From Bretschneidera sinensis (Eukaryota; Streptophyta; Magnoliopsida; Brassicales; Akaniaceae), in assembly GCA_023935145.1 (NCBI GenBank), contig CM043699.1, forward strand, positions 108,058,036 through 108,122,035: a DNA stretch of 64,000 nucleotides. Reading direction: 5' to 3'. A model generated the notes under the pieces. It was given only the letters and a program-made list of their open reading frames with translations, ran no database searches and was not told where the DNA came from. The position numbers were made by a program, and so were the translations under genes. Below are positions 46,588 to 57,615 of this stretch, one piece after another. The number at the start of each line of letters is the position of its first letter. The stretch's first letter is position 1.

Positions 46588-47405
46588 GGTTGAAGCTGCT
46601 ATAGAGAGCGCTTGAGTAGTTTAGTCTTTGATAAACATGTAGCTCAAGTGCCTCTATTGAGGTCAGTGGTACTAAGTACGGTACAATTTGATTTTTGCTA
46701 AGTATTCTCATTATTTTTCATTTTTAGTCATTTTTATAGTTTATTTGATTGACAACACTTTCTGCCCTTGCGATTGAGCGCACTACACAGTGTGCTCGAG
46801 CACACTCTCGCCTTGAGCTCAATGGTGCGCGAGCGTAGCACACCAACACACACACTCGCGCACAAGTGTGATCAAGCGCACTTGGGGCAGAGAGTCACGT
46901 GTTTGTTTAAAATCACCTGATTTTGTTAAACGCTTTTTACTTTCACTCTCACTCACATATTTCTCTCTCTCTCTCGCACTCCCACTCTCGCACAACACCC
47001 TCACTCTTCTTCAATCTCATTTTCAATCACAACAACCCTCCCACATCCTACATTAAACTCACTCATCACCATCCTCATCTCCCCATTAGACCAAAAACAT
47101 TGCACCAATCCGTTACTCCAGGTATACCCTTATTTATTTTTGAATTAACACACACAATCACACACATTTTTAATTTATCTTGTTAACTAAGTGCATATCC
47201 ATGTTTTGTTTTGCTTGTATGGTTGTATTTTCAGTTTTACAAGAGCTTGAGAGCTTTGTAAGGTGCTGCCCATAGCTTCATACCTTTGTCGCCCACAACT
47301 TGTTTGACAGATTGCTTGATCCAGTGTGCTCGAGCGCATAACATAGTTGCGATCAGGCGCACAAAATTGTGATCGAGCACAATTACTATAGAAACTTCAT
47401 TCACA
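46588..47405 (+). promoter_or_regulatory. Leader of the extra ORF: repeats, CT-rich tract and candidate intron
   Basis: Contains GCGCTCGAG/GATCAAGCGCA words (46768-46882), then a CT-rich tract (TCTCTCTCTCTCGCACTC, about 46950-47000), then GTATACCC (donor-like at 47119, after CCAG) and GTATTTTCAG (acceptor-like ending 47234). After more repeat words (47320-47385) comes the ORF at 47406. This resembles a spliced 5' UTR of an independent transcription unit rather than a read-through spacer. It is inference only. Confidence 0.4.
46768..47385. repeat. GATCGAGCGCA-type repeats upstream of the extra ORF
   Basis: Two clusters, 46768-46882 (for example GCGATTGAGCGCAC, GTGCTCGAGCACAC, GATCAAGCGCAC) and 47317-47385 (GTGCTCGAGCGCA, GCGATCAGGCGCAC, GTGATCGAGCACA), using the LTR words. 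Confidence 0.75.
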
Positions 47406-47762
47406 ATGCCCAAACAAGTTGCCTCCACCTCCTGTGCCTCCAATAGCCGTACCCAGTCATCCCAGCCCAGTTTTGAACAACGAGAGATCTTGTTCGAAAC
47501 TAATTTTAACATTGATGGTGACTTCAAGAACTTGGACGCCACCCAATGTGCGGTTCAAGAATTCAAGAACCGGGGACTGAGAAGGCTGTTCAAGCCTATT
47601 TATTCGATTGTATACACCCGATTTGTGGTCGAGTTCTACGAGAACTTATCATTCGACTGCAACAGACCGGGGGTCTTATCTTCATCGGTCCAGGGGAAGT
47701 TTATAGAGGTCACCACTGCTGACATAGTTATTTTTCTTCACTGTTGTGATGAGTCCCTATGA
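47406..47762 (+). pseudogene. Extra ORF of the non-autonomous element, truncated (putative plant transposon protein type)
   Basis: 118 residues from MPKQVASTSCASNSRTQSSQ to CCDESL. A Ser/Thr-rich N-terminus is followed by EQREILFETNFNIDGDF, FKPIYSIVYTRFVVEFYENL and VLSSSVQGKFIEVTTADIVIFL. The spacing of the FVVEFYENL and S.VQG..IEVT..DI..FL blocks parallels LIHQFYANL and RTSVIDVEFEVNIDILVSIL in the copia extra ORF, so I place both in the same family. It stops where sequence becomes homologous to the 3' non-coding module of the element at 13515-20285 (GATGCCTTA), so about two-thirds of the protein was probably lost by deletion at that junction. Confidence 0.65.
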
Positions 47763-47982
47763 TGCCTTAAACCAGCTTTATGTAAGTGATTAGAATTTAA
47801 AACCCTTATTCATTGTGAAGATGTGTTTATATTTTTAGCCAACTCATGAACAAATATCATGGTTTTGTGTGCAACCCAAATTTTTAGATATCATGAATGA
47901 TGAATTTATCTTTGATTTTGTTTTTAAGTTAGTTTTTCGTTATGTATTGCTAAGGGACTAGCAATATGTAAGTTTGGGGGTG

Positions 47983-49182
47983 TGATAAGTGCTTAAATAT
48001 TCATATTTAAGCTCTTAATTTATAGTTGTTAAGCTATTTGTTTACGTATTTTTAGTACATTCTACTTTATTTTTGTGTTTTCTATGTTTTTTATAGGTTC
48101 TTGAAGAAAATGTAGCATTTTGGAGCTCTAAAGAAGAAATCTGAAGACCTGGAAGCAGCGAAGTGCGATCGAGCGCAAGGTGTCTGTGATCGAGCGCACA
48201 AGCACTTGTGCGCACATATAGAAGGCTTAAGCGCAACCCTGCACTCGAGCGTAAAAGCATGGGATCGAGCGCACACATGCAGTAAAGCGGCATAGCCAGT
48301 TTTGGAAAGATTGATTCAGGTCTTGTTTTGGAAATTAGGGTTTCAAGGTGTCTTTAGAACCTTATAAATAGGCTTGTAAAACATAGAAACTTCACCTTTT
48401 AATCTTCTTTTCAATTGTAAGCTTTGGAGAGGAATTGACCCTCCACGGTATTTTTCAGGTTTATTTTTTTCTATTTAGTTTATGTTATGATGATGTTTGG
48501 CATAATTAGCATGTGTAATTAACTTCTTAATAGGGCTCGATTGAAGCCTTAATTATGCTTTTCCATATATGAGTATTTTCGTTTTTGCAAATAGCCATGT
48601 TATGATGCTTTAATTGATTAATACTTGTTTTATTGAATTCCTCATATGTGTTTGTCTGATCAACGTATGCATATGGTATGGATTAATTAGTTAGATCAAT
48701 TTGGATGACCGAGTCCTGGGTCTGACAATAGTAACAAAAGAAATCCACGTCGAATTCTTAGGTTAATCAACATGGGAAACCAGGAGTATACACCATGCCG
48801 AATCCCTTAAGAGAGAAAATAGTTAACTTATACACCATGCCTAACTTGTTGCTTAGGGAAATTAATAGCTTAAGGAGCGGACCAAGCCCTTAGGTTGACA
48901 ACCATTAGGTATTCATGGTAGGGCTAAAGCATTGGCACATTACTTATTGGGAAAGTATGATTAGTGGTAGATATCAAAGCTCTATGTTCTTATTATTATT
49001 AATTCAAACTAAATATTTATTTCTATCTTTTTATATTGCGAAACTAATTCTAAATTGAAATTCACCAATCCTTGTGGCGATGATCTCGCATTTGCACACT
49101 ATGCTACTGTTGACCTTGTGCACTTGTAAGTAGAACAAGTTCGATTATTTGCTTAATAATTTAAGTAGATTTTTGCACAACA
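47983..49182 (+). repeat. 3' LTR of the non-autonomous gypsy-type element
   Basis: 1200 bases, preceded by the polypurine tract AAGTTTGGGGG (about 47969-47980). Repeats of GATCGAGCGCA lie at 48166-48272. It lacks about 80 bases present in the 5' LTR, the deletion lying between repeats of AGTATACAMCATGC. It ends TTTTTGCACAACA. Confidence 0.9.
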
Positions 49183-51443
49183 TTGTGTCTACTTTTCCTC
49201 TTATAAAATTATTATTAATAAAAAATTTACTTAGTCTTTCATACCATGCTCTTGGAGCTTGCTTCAACCCATATAGGGCTTTAGAGAGCTTATAGACATG
49301 ATTTGGAAGACTAGGCTTGTCAAATCTAAGAGGTTGCTCAACATATACCTCTTCTTCTACAAAGCCATTTAAAAGGGCACTTTTTACATCCATTTGAAAC
49401 AATTTGAATTTGTTAAAGTATGCAAAGTCTAATAACATTCAAATAGCTTCTAATCTTGCTATGGGAGCATAGGTCTCATCATTGTCTATTCTTTCTTCTT
49501 GATTATATCCCTTAGCCACTACTCTAGCCTTGTTTCTAGTCACTATTCCATTTTCATCCATCTTATTTCTAAATACCCATTTAGTTCCTTTTATTGTATG
49601 ATTCTTTGGTCTAGGAGCTAGATTCCGTATGTTATTTCTTTCAAATTGATTTATTTATTCTTGCATGACAATTATCCAATCATTATCCTTTTCGGCTTCT
49701 ACAAATGCTTTAGGTTCTATTTGAGACAAATAAACTATGTAGTTGCAAATATTTCTAATAGAGAAACGAGTTCTTACCCCTTGTGAAGGATAACCAATCA
49801 CTTGATCGATTGGGTGATAATTTTCATACCTCCAATCTTTGGGAAGACTATCCTCTTGTTGACTTGTAGATGGTTGGTCCAATTTGAGAGTTTCTATATC
49901 TTGATTTGTTTGAGGTGGGCTCTCCTTTAGGTCAACAATGGGAGTAGTTGTCTCCGTTCTTGGAATGAAATCTGCATCATCATTGAAAGAAATTTCTCTA
50001 CTACTAATTGGGTTAGACTCGTCAAGAGTTACATGTACTGATTATTCTACTACTAGAGTTCTCTTATTGAAGACTCTATAAGCCTTACTAGAGGTTGAAT
50101 ATCATAAGAATATCCCTTCATCAGTCTTAGAGTCAAATTTACCAAAGTTAGTTTTATTGTTATTTAGGATGAAGCATTTACAGCCAAAGGTACAAAAATA
50201 GGAGATACTAGGCTTTCTACCTTTCCATAATTCATACGGAGTTTTGTCAAGCATAGGCCTAATTAAAATTCTATTCAAGATATAGCAAGAAGTGTTTACC
50301 GTTTTTGCCAAAAGGTATTTTGGTAAGCTATTTTCATAAAGCATTGTTCTTGCAAATTCTTCTAGAACTCTATTTTTCTTCTTAACAACTCCATTTTGTT
50401 GAGGAGTTCTAGGAGCCGAAAAGTTGTGATCAATTCTATTTTCATCACAATATTTTGAAAAACTTTGGTTCTCAAATTCTTTTCCATGATCACTTCTAAT
50501 GCTTGAAATACAAATTCATTTTTTATTTTGAACCTTTTTTCAGAAGTTTTCAAATCCTTTGAAAGCTTCATCCTTGTAAGAAATAAAGATAACAAAGGTA
50601 TATCTTGAATAGTCATCAATAATAACAAGAGCATATTGATGGCCACCTAGACTAATGGTACTTATTGGACCAAATAAGTTCATATGCCAATGGTCTAGTT
50701 GTTGAGACTACATTTTTTTTATTTTAAAAAAATTCTAGTTTGTTTTCCCATTTGACAAGCATCACATACTTTATCTTTTTCAAATTTGATTTTGGGTAGT
50801 CCAATGACTAAATCTTTTCTTGAAATGATTTTAAGAAAATTCATGTTCACATAACCAAGCCTTCTATGCCATAGCCATGGGTTTTCACTAAATGCGGGAA
50901 AACATTTTTCATTTTCAGAATGCAAGGATTTTAGGTCAATTATATAGACATTTTTATATCTATGGCCAACAAACTTGATCTTGTTACTCTTGATGTCTAT
51001 AACTAGACAATGAGAGGTTTCAAATACGACTTTGTTCCTTTTGTCACATAGTTGACTAATACTTAGCAAATTTGGCTTAAAGCCTTGTACTAATAATACA
51101 TTATCTATGTTTGAGAAATTATTACCAACTTTTCCATGCCCATTGATCTTTATTTTTGTGTTGTCTCCAATGGTGACATATCCGCCACCTTTTAGAGTTA
51201 GCTCATTGAATACACTTTTATCACCGGTCATGTGCTTTGAGCATCCATTATCAAAGTATCAACAGTTACCTTTTTCCTTGGTGTGGAGACATATCTACAT
51301 CACACAAGGATACACAATTGCATTTTTAGGTACCCAAAATTTCTTAGGTTTTATGGGGTTAGTCCTTGAAAATACGGTTCCTTTTGGGACCCATACTTTC
51401 TTAACAACATATGATGTTCTATAGACATGTTGAGGATGCACAA
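49183..51443 (-). pseudogene. pol: Copia pol, 5' part: protease, integrase, RT start
   Basis: In element order: protease with YFDNGCSKHMTGD at about 51256-51220 (DSG expected, DNG seen). GAG-pre-integrase zinc region NPWLWHRRLGYVNM...CDAC, where the second His reads Tyr. Integrase core with HMNLFGPISTISLGG at about 50690 (catalytic Asp expected, Asn seen) and PRTPQQNGVVKKKNRVLEE at about 50400-50355 (catalytic Glu expected, Lys seen). Then NTSCYILNRI and GRKPSISYFCTFGCKCFIL, a linker, and the RT start (EKDNDWIIVMQE, DVKSALLNGFVEEEVYVEQP, YGLKQAPRAWYERLSKFF) up to the insertion. Frameshifts are frequent. Three lost key residues are all G-to-A type on the coding strand. Inactive. Confidence 0.92.
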
Positions 51444-53349
51444 TGATAGATCTTTAATTTCGGTCATCAACAAACCCTGCAGAAGATTGTAGTAAAGTGA
51501 TTAGTAGGGTATCGTTATTGGCCGGGGATTGCGGGTACTCTATACTAAAGAGTCAAAAAAATAATAAAAAATGATTTGGTTGGTTTAATTAGTAGTTTAT
51601 AAACAAATATAAATCTACACTATTAACATTACACAATATTAGGGGGGTTTTCATGATCTGATTTTTCTTTTTACTAATTTTACTAAGGAAATTAAAGAAC
51701 AATTATTTACAATTGATCATTTTCTCTCACAATTCAGAAAATTAAGTTTGTTAAATGACTAATCAAATTGTTTCAATGTACACAACGAATTCGTGCCTCA
51801 ATCACATATCCGAATTGAATTAAAGTGCAAGCCTAAAGAGATCATGCACTTTATAAATTCCTTCTTAGATAATCACTAAGCTTAAGAAAAGTCCATTAGC
51901 TAGTTATTTTGTTTAAGTAATCAAGTTAATACTCAGCGCATCCTTACAATTACTTAAACAAATCATTAAGATCTAAAGGAATTATGATTCAATAACATGT
52001 TCCTTGTTCCTATGAAAAAGTCCATGGATAAAGAACATGCAATTTCCAGAATATTGGCTATTGTACATAGCTTTTAACACTTTAAATAGTACTCCAGATC
52101 AATTAGGTGATTGAAAGTGCGATTATGGCTTCAATGATTTGCAATATCAAAGTTTTCAATATAACAGAACTAAAAATTCAACATATGTAATAAATTCATA
52201 TGTCTACATATCGTGAACAATTCGAAAACATTAAAGAATAAATATGAAAATTAACCAACTCATTGAATTAATAATAATCTCTAACATAAGAATCCAAGGC
52301 TGAAACAATTAAAAAGAATAGTTGTAAGGGGTACACTTCTTGAACACACTCAAGCAAGCTTGAGATGTTAATGGTGATGAACCTCACGGCTATGATGATA
52401 GATGAAGGAGAACATATTTTGGAAAACTCCTAATGTGCTCACAATTGGAGATGGAATAGTGGAATGTTTCATCCTTTTGCTTATTGAATTTTGAGTAGAG
52501 ATGGTTCCAAGAGAAAAGATGATCTCTTTCAGCTTACAAACACCCTATTTATAGAGCTTAGAACAGCCCTCTAAGCTTAGGAAAAGCAAGAAAACAATGC
52601 TAAAAACAAGCAATGAAACATGCAAGGAAACAATCCCTAAAACATGCAAGGAAACAATCCCTAAAACATGCAAGGAATCAAGGAATGGGTCAAAAGTAAG
52701 AAAGAGGAATACAATCCCGGAATTTCAGGAGGACCCAACTGACAGAATTCAAACGGTCATATCTTCTTCCACACATCTTCAAATGAGCTGAAACTTGTTG
52801 GGCTGGAAAGATGACATCTTGAACTTCAATTTGGACTTGAGAAAGTCTCAAAAAGGATATCGTTTGAGCCCGTTATGATGGGCCTAAACCCAGTAGGCTG
52901 TTGCATCCGAATCTTCCTCCACTTTGAGCTTGGACCTTACACCTTGCTTAGTTGACAAGAGATTATGTGATTTTTGTTGGGCAAGCCCATGTTAGGTTGG
53001 ACATACCCATGTCACTAATGGACTCCAATATTCTCTTGTGTTTTGACACATCATCCAAATAATTCCAAGGTGAAAATTCCCTACAAAAAAATCAGAAAAT
53101 AATAGATAAGGAAAGTTTCCATAATTAGAAAAGTTTCTTAGAATGATAAGACTATTTTCTCAATCCACTTAGATTTCCTAAAGTAACTAGGAAAACTCAT
53201 TTTAGCACCTTATTTTACCAGTCCCACGTTCACAAACTTTCTAAATACTAAGAAAAGAAACTAAGCTCAAAATAACAAAGTTAAGAGAATTACAAAGCCA
53301 AATAGGGTAGGAAAGGCATTACAAACGGTAACACAAAGTGTTTCTATCA
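51444..53349 (-). repeat. 3' LTR of the Athila-type element
   Basis: 1906 bases. In element orientation it runs from TGATAGAAACAC to ...TCTATCA. It carries three copies of a 26-base unit containing ACATGCAAGGAAACAATCCC (52610-52680), one more than the other LTR, and a TATA-like CTATAAATAGGG on the minus strand (about 52545-52557). Confidence 0.92.
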
Positions 53350-53362
53350 AATTCCCCCACAC
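53350..53362 (-). other. Polypurine tract of the Athila-type element
   Basis: GTGTGGGGGAATT on the minus strand directly before the 3' LTR start TGATAG. Confidence 0.85.
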
Positions 53363-55065
53363 TTAGCTTTGGCTAGTCCCTTAGCAAAACAAAACAGTAT
53401 GTAACCTAGTAGAATCTCAAGAGAAATGGAAGAAACTAAATGACACCACAATGACATAACACAAATTAAATGACTCTAATCCTTCCAATTTACATCTTGA
53501 GATCCCTTAGGCAATATGGCATAATAAAGTACGAAGAGCACAAGTTTACCTCAAAAACAAGCCACAGAGTTATTAAGATTATATAAAATTCGTACTTTGA
53601 GTGTGTGTGTGTGAATAATCAGCCAAGAGTAAGTGTAATATGCCACCCTCGAGTTAATGCACAAATAGTATCAAATTTTACTTCTCACAATGCATCACTC
53701 TAGTTTTCACTAATTTAAATGTGGTGCTAGCTATACTAATCACTCAATCACTTGTGAAAATAGTTTAAACCATAGGCTTGCTTGTGCACCCACTCTCCAC
53801 ATCAAAAACAGAATATCAAAGGATCAGGAGGTCTTTGAAAAGGTTGTAATGGGGCTAAGGGGTCAAGGTTTCATAAGAAAGAAGAGAAAGGATGTCACAA
53901 AATTTCCTTAGAACTAGAAAGCATTCAATAACGTCATAAATAGATCATCATTATTAAGTACCATATTTCCATCACAATAGGGCAGATTTAATCACTTTGG
54001 CTTTCAACTTGCTTTAAAGACTCATAATGCTCCTAATTCTTCAGAACTTGTATTCTTTGAATCACAACACTTTTTTTTATGTCCTTATTACTCTTTTTAT
54101 CTTTTTTTTATTAATTTTTTTTTCGAAACAACCACCTTAGAACCACATGAAATTCCCTCACACTTATGCTTTTCCACCATCTCCACATTACAAATCAACA
54201 TAAACAAGATCCAAGCTCACTAGTTCCAAGGAAAAAGGGTAGGTGAAGTGTTTAAGTTCGTAATAGTAAATGAATATGGGTTAATGAAGAAAATAGGCTA
54301 ATTCAGGCTCAAAATGCTATCTAGAGGTCAAATCATGATCAAGATAAAGGCCATTTAGTCATGGTGGTAAAATCCTAATTTTCCTCCGTCTTCTCCAAAT
54401 CTGAACATGTACGATCGTCTCAAGCGGTTTAAAAGCAAGTTCTAGAAAACATTATATTCACAAGATGCACTCAGAAGAGAATTTGAATTGATATGCATAA
54501 TGAATCAATTATAAGGCTAAAAAAACTCACAAATATTGCGGGATTATGCAAGTATCATTCAACATGTCTCAATGCTTCACTCTAAGACAACAGATTACTC
54601 AAATCAAGGCTAATGTGCATCAAAATTTTCAAGTATGACTACAATATAAGCAAATTAACTCTATTTCTTGTTTTATCTTTAAAAGTATGCTCAAACTCTT
54701 TTAAAAAAATATCTATCTAAAGAATTAGTTTCATCATTGAGTTGGAAGGGGTCCTAAAAGCAACAATGTGACTCAAAAAGAAAACTCTTTTAAAAAAAAT
54801 ATCTATGTAAAGATTCAGTTTCATTATTGAGTTGGAAGGGGTCCTAAAAGCAACAATATGACTCAAAAAGATGTAAATCCCTCCCCCACACTTAAATCCT
54901 ACATTGTCCTCAATGTATAGCAGAATAAGCATGCAATAAATGGAAGAGAGAAAGAGAATGCAAATCTGTGTTGATGGCTCCTCCACAGCTTCGGTTGAAT
55001 TGGGTTGCCTCCCAAGCAACACTTTAATGTTTACAGTCTTTCAGCCTAGACTTTGTACCTTGTTT
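53363..55065 (-). other. Athila 3' non-coding region without env-like gene
   Basis: In many Athila elements this position holds an env-like ORF. None is visible here in any frame. A second GTGTGGGGGAGGG motif lies at about 54885, after CATTGAGGACAATGTAGG. An 89-base unit is tandemly duplicated at 54695-54870 (TTGAGTTGGAAGGGGTCC in each copy). Confidence 0.75.
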
Positions 55066-56793
55066 TTAGTCCTTTGTGAGTGGCGCCTCTAGGAGGGGTA
55101 CATCCTCCACAGTGTGCTCCTCAAAAGCCTCATAGTAAGGCTTCAAGCGATGGCCATTCACCTTGAATTCATTTCCAGTTTTGTCACTTTTTATCTGCAC
55201 AGCACCATGAGGGAAAATATTAGTGACAATGAAGGGACCAACCCATCTAGAATGTAACTTATCAGGAAAAAGTTTAAGTCTAGAATGGAAGAGAAGAACT
55301 TTTTGGCCCACAACAAAGGCCTTGCCACGGATCATCTTATCATGAAAAGCTCTAGTTTTCTCCTTGTAGATCCATGCACTATCATATGCCTCGTTTCTGA
55401 TTTCCTCAAGTTCATTCAGTTGGAGTTTTCTATGTAAGCCAGCCTCATCAATGTCCATGTTGAAAGACTTAACAGCCCACCATGCCCTATGTTCAAGCTC
55501 AACTGGTAAGTGACACGCCTTACCATAGACAAGTCTGAATAGAGACATCCCAATTGGCGTCTTGTAAGCTGTTCTATAAGTCCAAAGTGCATCATCAAGT
55601 CTTTTGCTCCAATCCTTCCGTGTAGGGCTCACAGTCTTCTCCAAAATCCCCTTAATCTCATGATTTGAGACCTCTGCTTGTCCACTTGTCTGAGGATGAT
55701 AAGGTGTTGCCACCTTATAAGTTACCTTGTACTTCTTGAGAAGAGCCTCAATCGTACGGTTACAGAAGTGTAATCCACCATCACTAATAATCACACGAGG
55801 CATTCCAAACCTAGCAAATATGTTAGATCTTAAGAAATCTGCAACAACTTTAGAATCATTAGTTCTAGTGGCCTTAGCCTCCACCCACTTAGACACATAA
55901 TCAACAGCCAAAAGAATGTAAAGAAACCCGTTAGATGAAGGAAACATCCCCATGAAATCAATGCCCCAAACATCGAAAATCTCAATAGTTATAATATGGG
56001 CCATGGGCATCTGATCCCTAGAGCCTAAGTTACCTGTCCTCTGGCACCTGTCACAAGTCATGCAATATAAGTATGCATCCTTAAAAATAGAAGGCCAGAA
56101 GAAACCACAATCTAATACCTTACAGGCTGTCCTACGTGCACCAAAGTGTCCACCACAAGACTCAGAATGACAAAAGGCAAGTATCGATTTATGCTCAGAT
56201 TCAGGGACACACCTCCTAATTATTTGATCACTACAATGCTTCCACAAATAAGGTTCATCCCATATGTAATGCCTAGCCATATGCTTAAGCTTTTCTTTAT
56301 TAGAACGAGGTAAAGTGTCAGGAAATTGCCTAGTAACTAAATAATTCACAATATCAGCATACCAAGGCTCATTTACCTCAATCCCAAAGAGCTGCTCATT
56401 TGGGAATGATTCTTGCAGAGGTAGGACGTCCTCCTCATGAACAAGTATGCTCAAATGGTTAGTTACCAAGTTTTCACTCCCCTTCTTGTCCTTAATCTCC
56501 AAATCAAATTCTTGAAGCAAAAGCACCCATCTAATCAGTCTCGGTTTGGCCTCCTTCTTTGTCATCAGATACTTCAAAGCTACATGATCAGTATAAACAA
56601 CAACTTTAGTTTGAAGTAAATAAGAGCGAAATTTATCTAAGGCAAAAACGACAGCAATGAGCTCTTTTTCAGTTGTGGAATAGTTTAGTTGAGCATCATT
56701 GAGTGTCCTAGAGGCATAGTAGATGGCATAGGGCTTTTTGTCCATTCTTTGTCCCAAAACAGCCCCAACAGCGTAATCTGAGGCGTCACACAT
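55066..56793 (-). CDS. pol: Athila RNase H and integrase, uninterrupted frame
   Basis: 575 residues, the longest frame in the window. RNase [45 protein letters not shown]; its last acidic motif, usually ADHLS, reads TNHLS, a likely loss of a catalytic Asp. Integrase: zinc-binding H-H-C-C ([18 protein letters not shown] to [11 protein letters not shown]), then core with [17 protein letters not shown] and [16 protein letters not shown], so all three acidic residues are present. Then the C-terminal [16 protein letters not shown] domain and [11 protein letters not shown]. It is part of a larger polyprotein broken upstream by stops, so expression as a normal pol is doubtful. Confidence 0.9.
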   Translation of the reverse strand: MCDASDYAVGAVLGQRMDKKPYAIYYASRTLNDAQLNYSTTEKELIAVVFALDKFRSYLLQTKVVVYTDHVALKYLMTKKEAKPRLIRWVLLLQEFDLEIKDKKGSENLVTNHLSILVHEEDVLPLQESFPNEQLFGIEVNEPWYADIVNYLVTRQFPDTLPRSNKEKLKHMARHYIWDEPYLWKHCSDQIIRRCVPESEHKSILAFCHSESCGGHFGARRTACKVLDCGFFWPSIFKDAYLYCMTCDRCQRTGNLGSRDQMPMAHIITIEIFDVWGIDFMGMFPSSNGFLYILLAVDYVSKWVEAKATRTNDSKVVADFLRSNIFARFGMPRVIISDGGLHFCNRTIEALLKKYKVTYKVATPYHPQTSGQAEVSNHEIKGILEKTVSPTRKDWSKRLDDALWTYRTAYKTPIGMSLFRLVYGKACHLPVELEHRAWWAVKSFNMDIDEAGLHRKLQLNELEEIRNEAYDSAWIYKEKTRAFHDKMIRGKAFVVGQKVLLFHSRLKLFPDKLHSRWVGPFIVTNIFPHGAVQIKSDKTGNEFKVNGHRLKPYYEAFEEHTVEDVPLLEAPLTKD

Positions 56794-57615
56794 AAATTCA
56801 AAAGGTAAGGACTAATTACGTGGAGACATGATGGGAGCAGTAGTCAATAACTCCTTCAGCTTCTCAAAAGCTTTCTTGCACTCCTCATCAAACTCAAAGG
56901 GAGTGTCCTTCTGAAGAAAACGGCACAAGGGCCTTGATACATTGGAGAAATCCTTGATAAACCTCCTGTAAAATCCTGCATGACTAAGAAACGAATGAAC
57001 CTCTCTCACACAAGTAGGAGAGGGTAAGTAACGTACAAGATCTACCTTAGATTTATCAACCTCAATCCCCCTAGCAGATATGATATGTCCTAAAACAATC
57101 CCTTTAGTCACCATGAAGTGACATTTTTTCCAATTTAGAACCAAGTTAGTTTCAACACAATGTTTCAAATTAAGTTCCAAATTTCCTAAGCATGTAACGA
57201 AATCTTTACCAAAGACACTAAAATCATCCATAAAGACCTCAATGATATTCTCGATGTTTTCAGAGAAAATGGAAAGCATACAATGTTGAAACGTACCTGG
57301 TGCATTGTATAATCCGAATGGCATACGTCTATAGGCATACGTGCGAAAAGGGCAAGTGAAGGTGGTCTTCTCTTAGTCCTCTTGCGCTACACAGATCTAG
57401 TTGTACCCACTATATCCATCCAAAAAACAATAAAAAGGATAACCAGCTAACCTCTCAAGCATCTGATCGATGAAGGGCAGAGGGAAATGGTCCTTCCTTG
57501 TTGAAGCGTTGAGCTTCCTATAGTCTATGCAAACTTGATAACCAGTCACCACTCTTTGAGGTACAAGCTCATTCTCCTCATTCTTTACCACAGTAAATCC
57601 TAACTTCTTTGGCAC
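56794..57615 (-). pseudogene. pol: Athila reverse transcriptase (broken)
   Basis: QVCIDYRKLNASTRKDHFPLPFIDQMLERLAG (57540-57440 region), FLDGYSGYN followed by a stop, FTCPFRTYAYRRMPFGL, NAPGTFQHCM, then the active-site VFMDDFSVFG at about 57225 and LGHIISARGIEVD. Palm and finger motifs are complete. Stops occur near 57395, 57375 and 56810 (Trp or Gln codons changed). Confidence 0.92.

Larger units (their letters stand above)
42503..49182 (+). mobile_element. Non-autonomous gypsy-type element with gag-protease and extra ORF
   Basis: 6.7 kb, inserted in opposite orientation into the copia RT, with a perfect 5-bp duplication TTGTG (42498-42502, 49183-49187). LTRs are 42503-43781 and 47983-49182. 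The 4.2-kb interior holds gag, protease and a short extra ORF. No RT, RNase H or integrase is present in any frame. Homology of its last 220 internal bases and LTR start (TGATAAGTGC) to the element at 13515-20285 indicates a related non-autonomous family. Confidence 0.92.

Noticed and set aside
53363..55065. Env-like gene of the Athila element
   Set aside because: Expected by position but no frame shows a long ORF, signal peptide or transmembrane segment; the 101-residue ORF at 54717-55022 is the tandem duplication translated.
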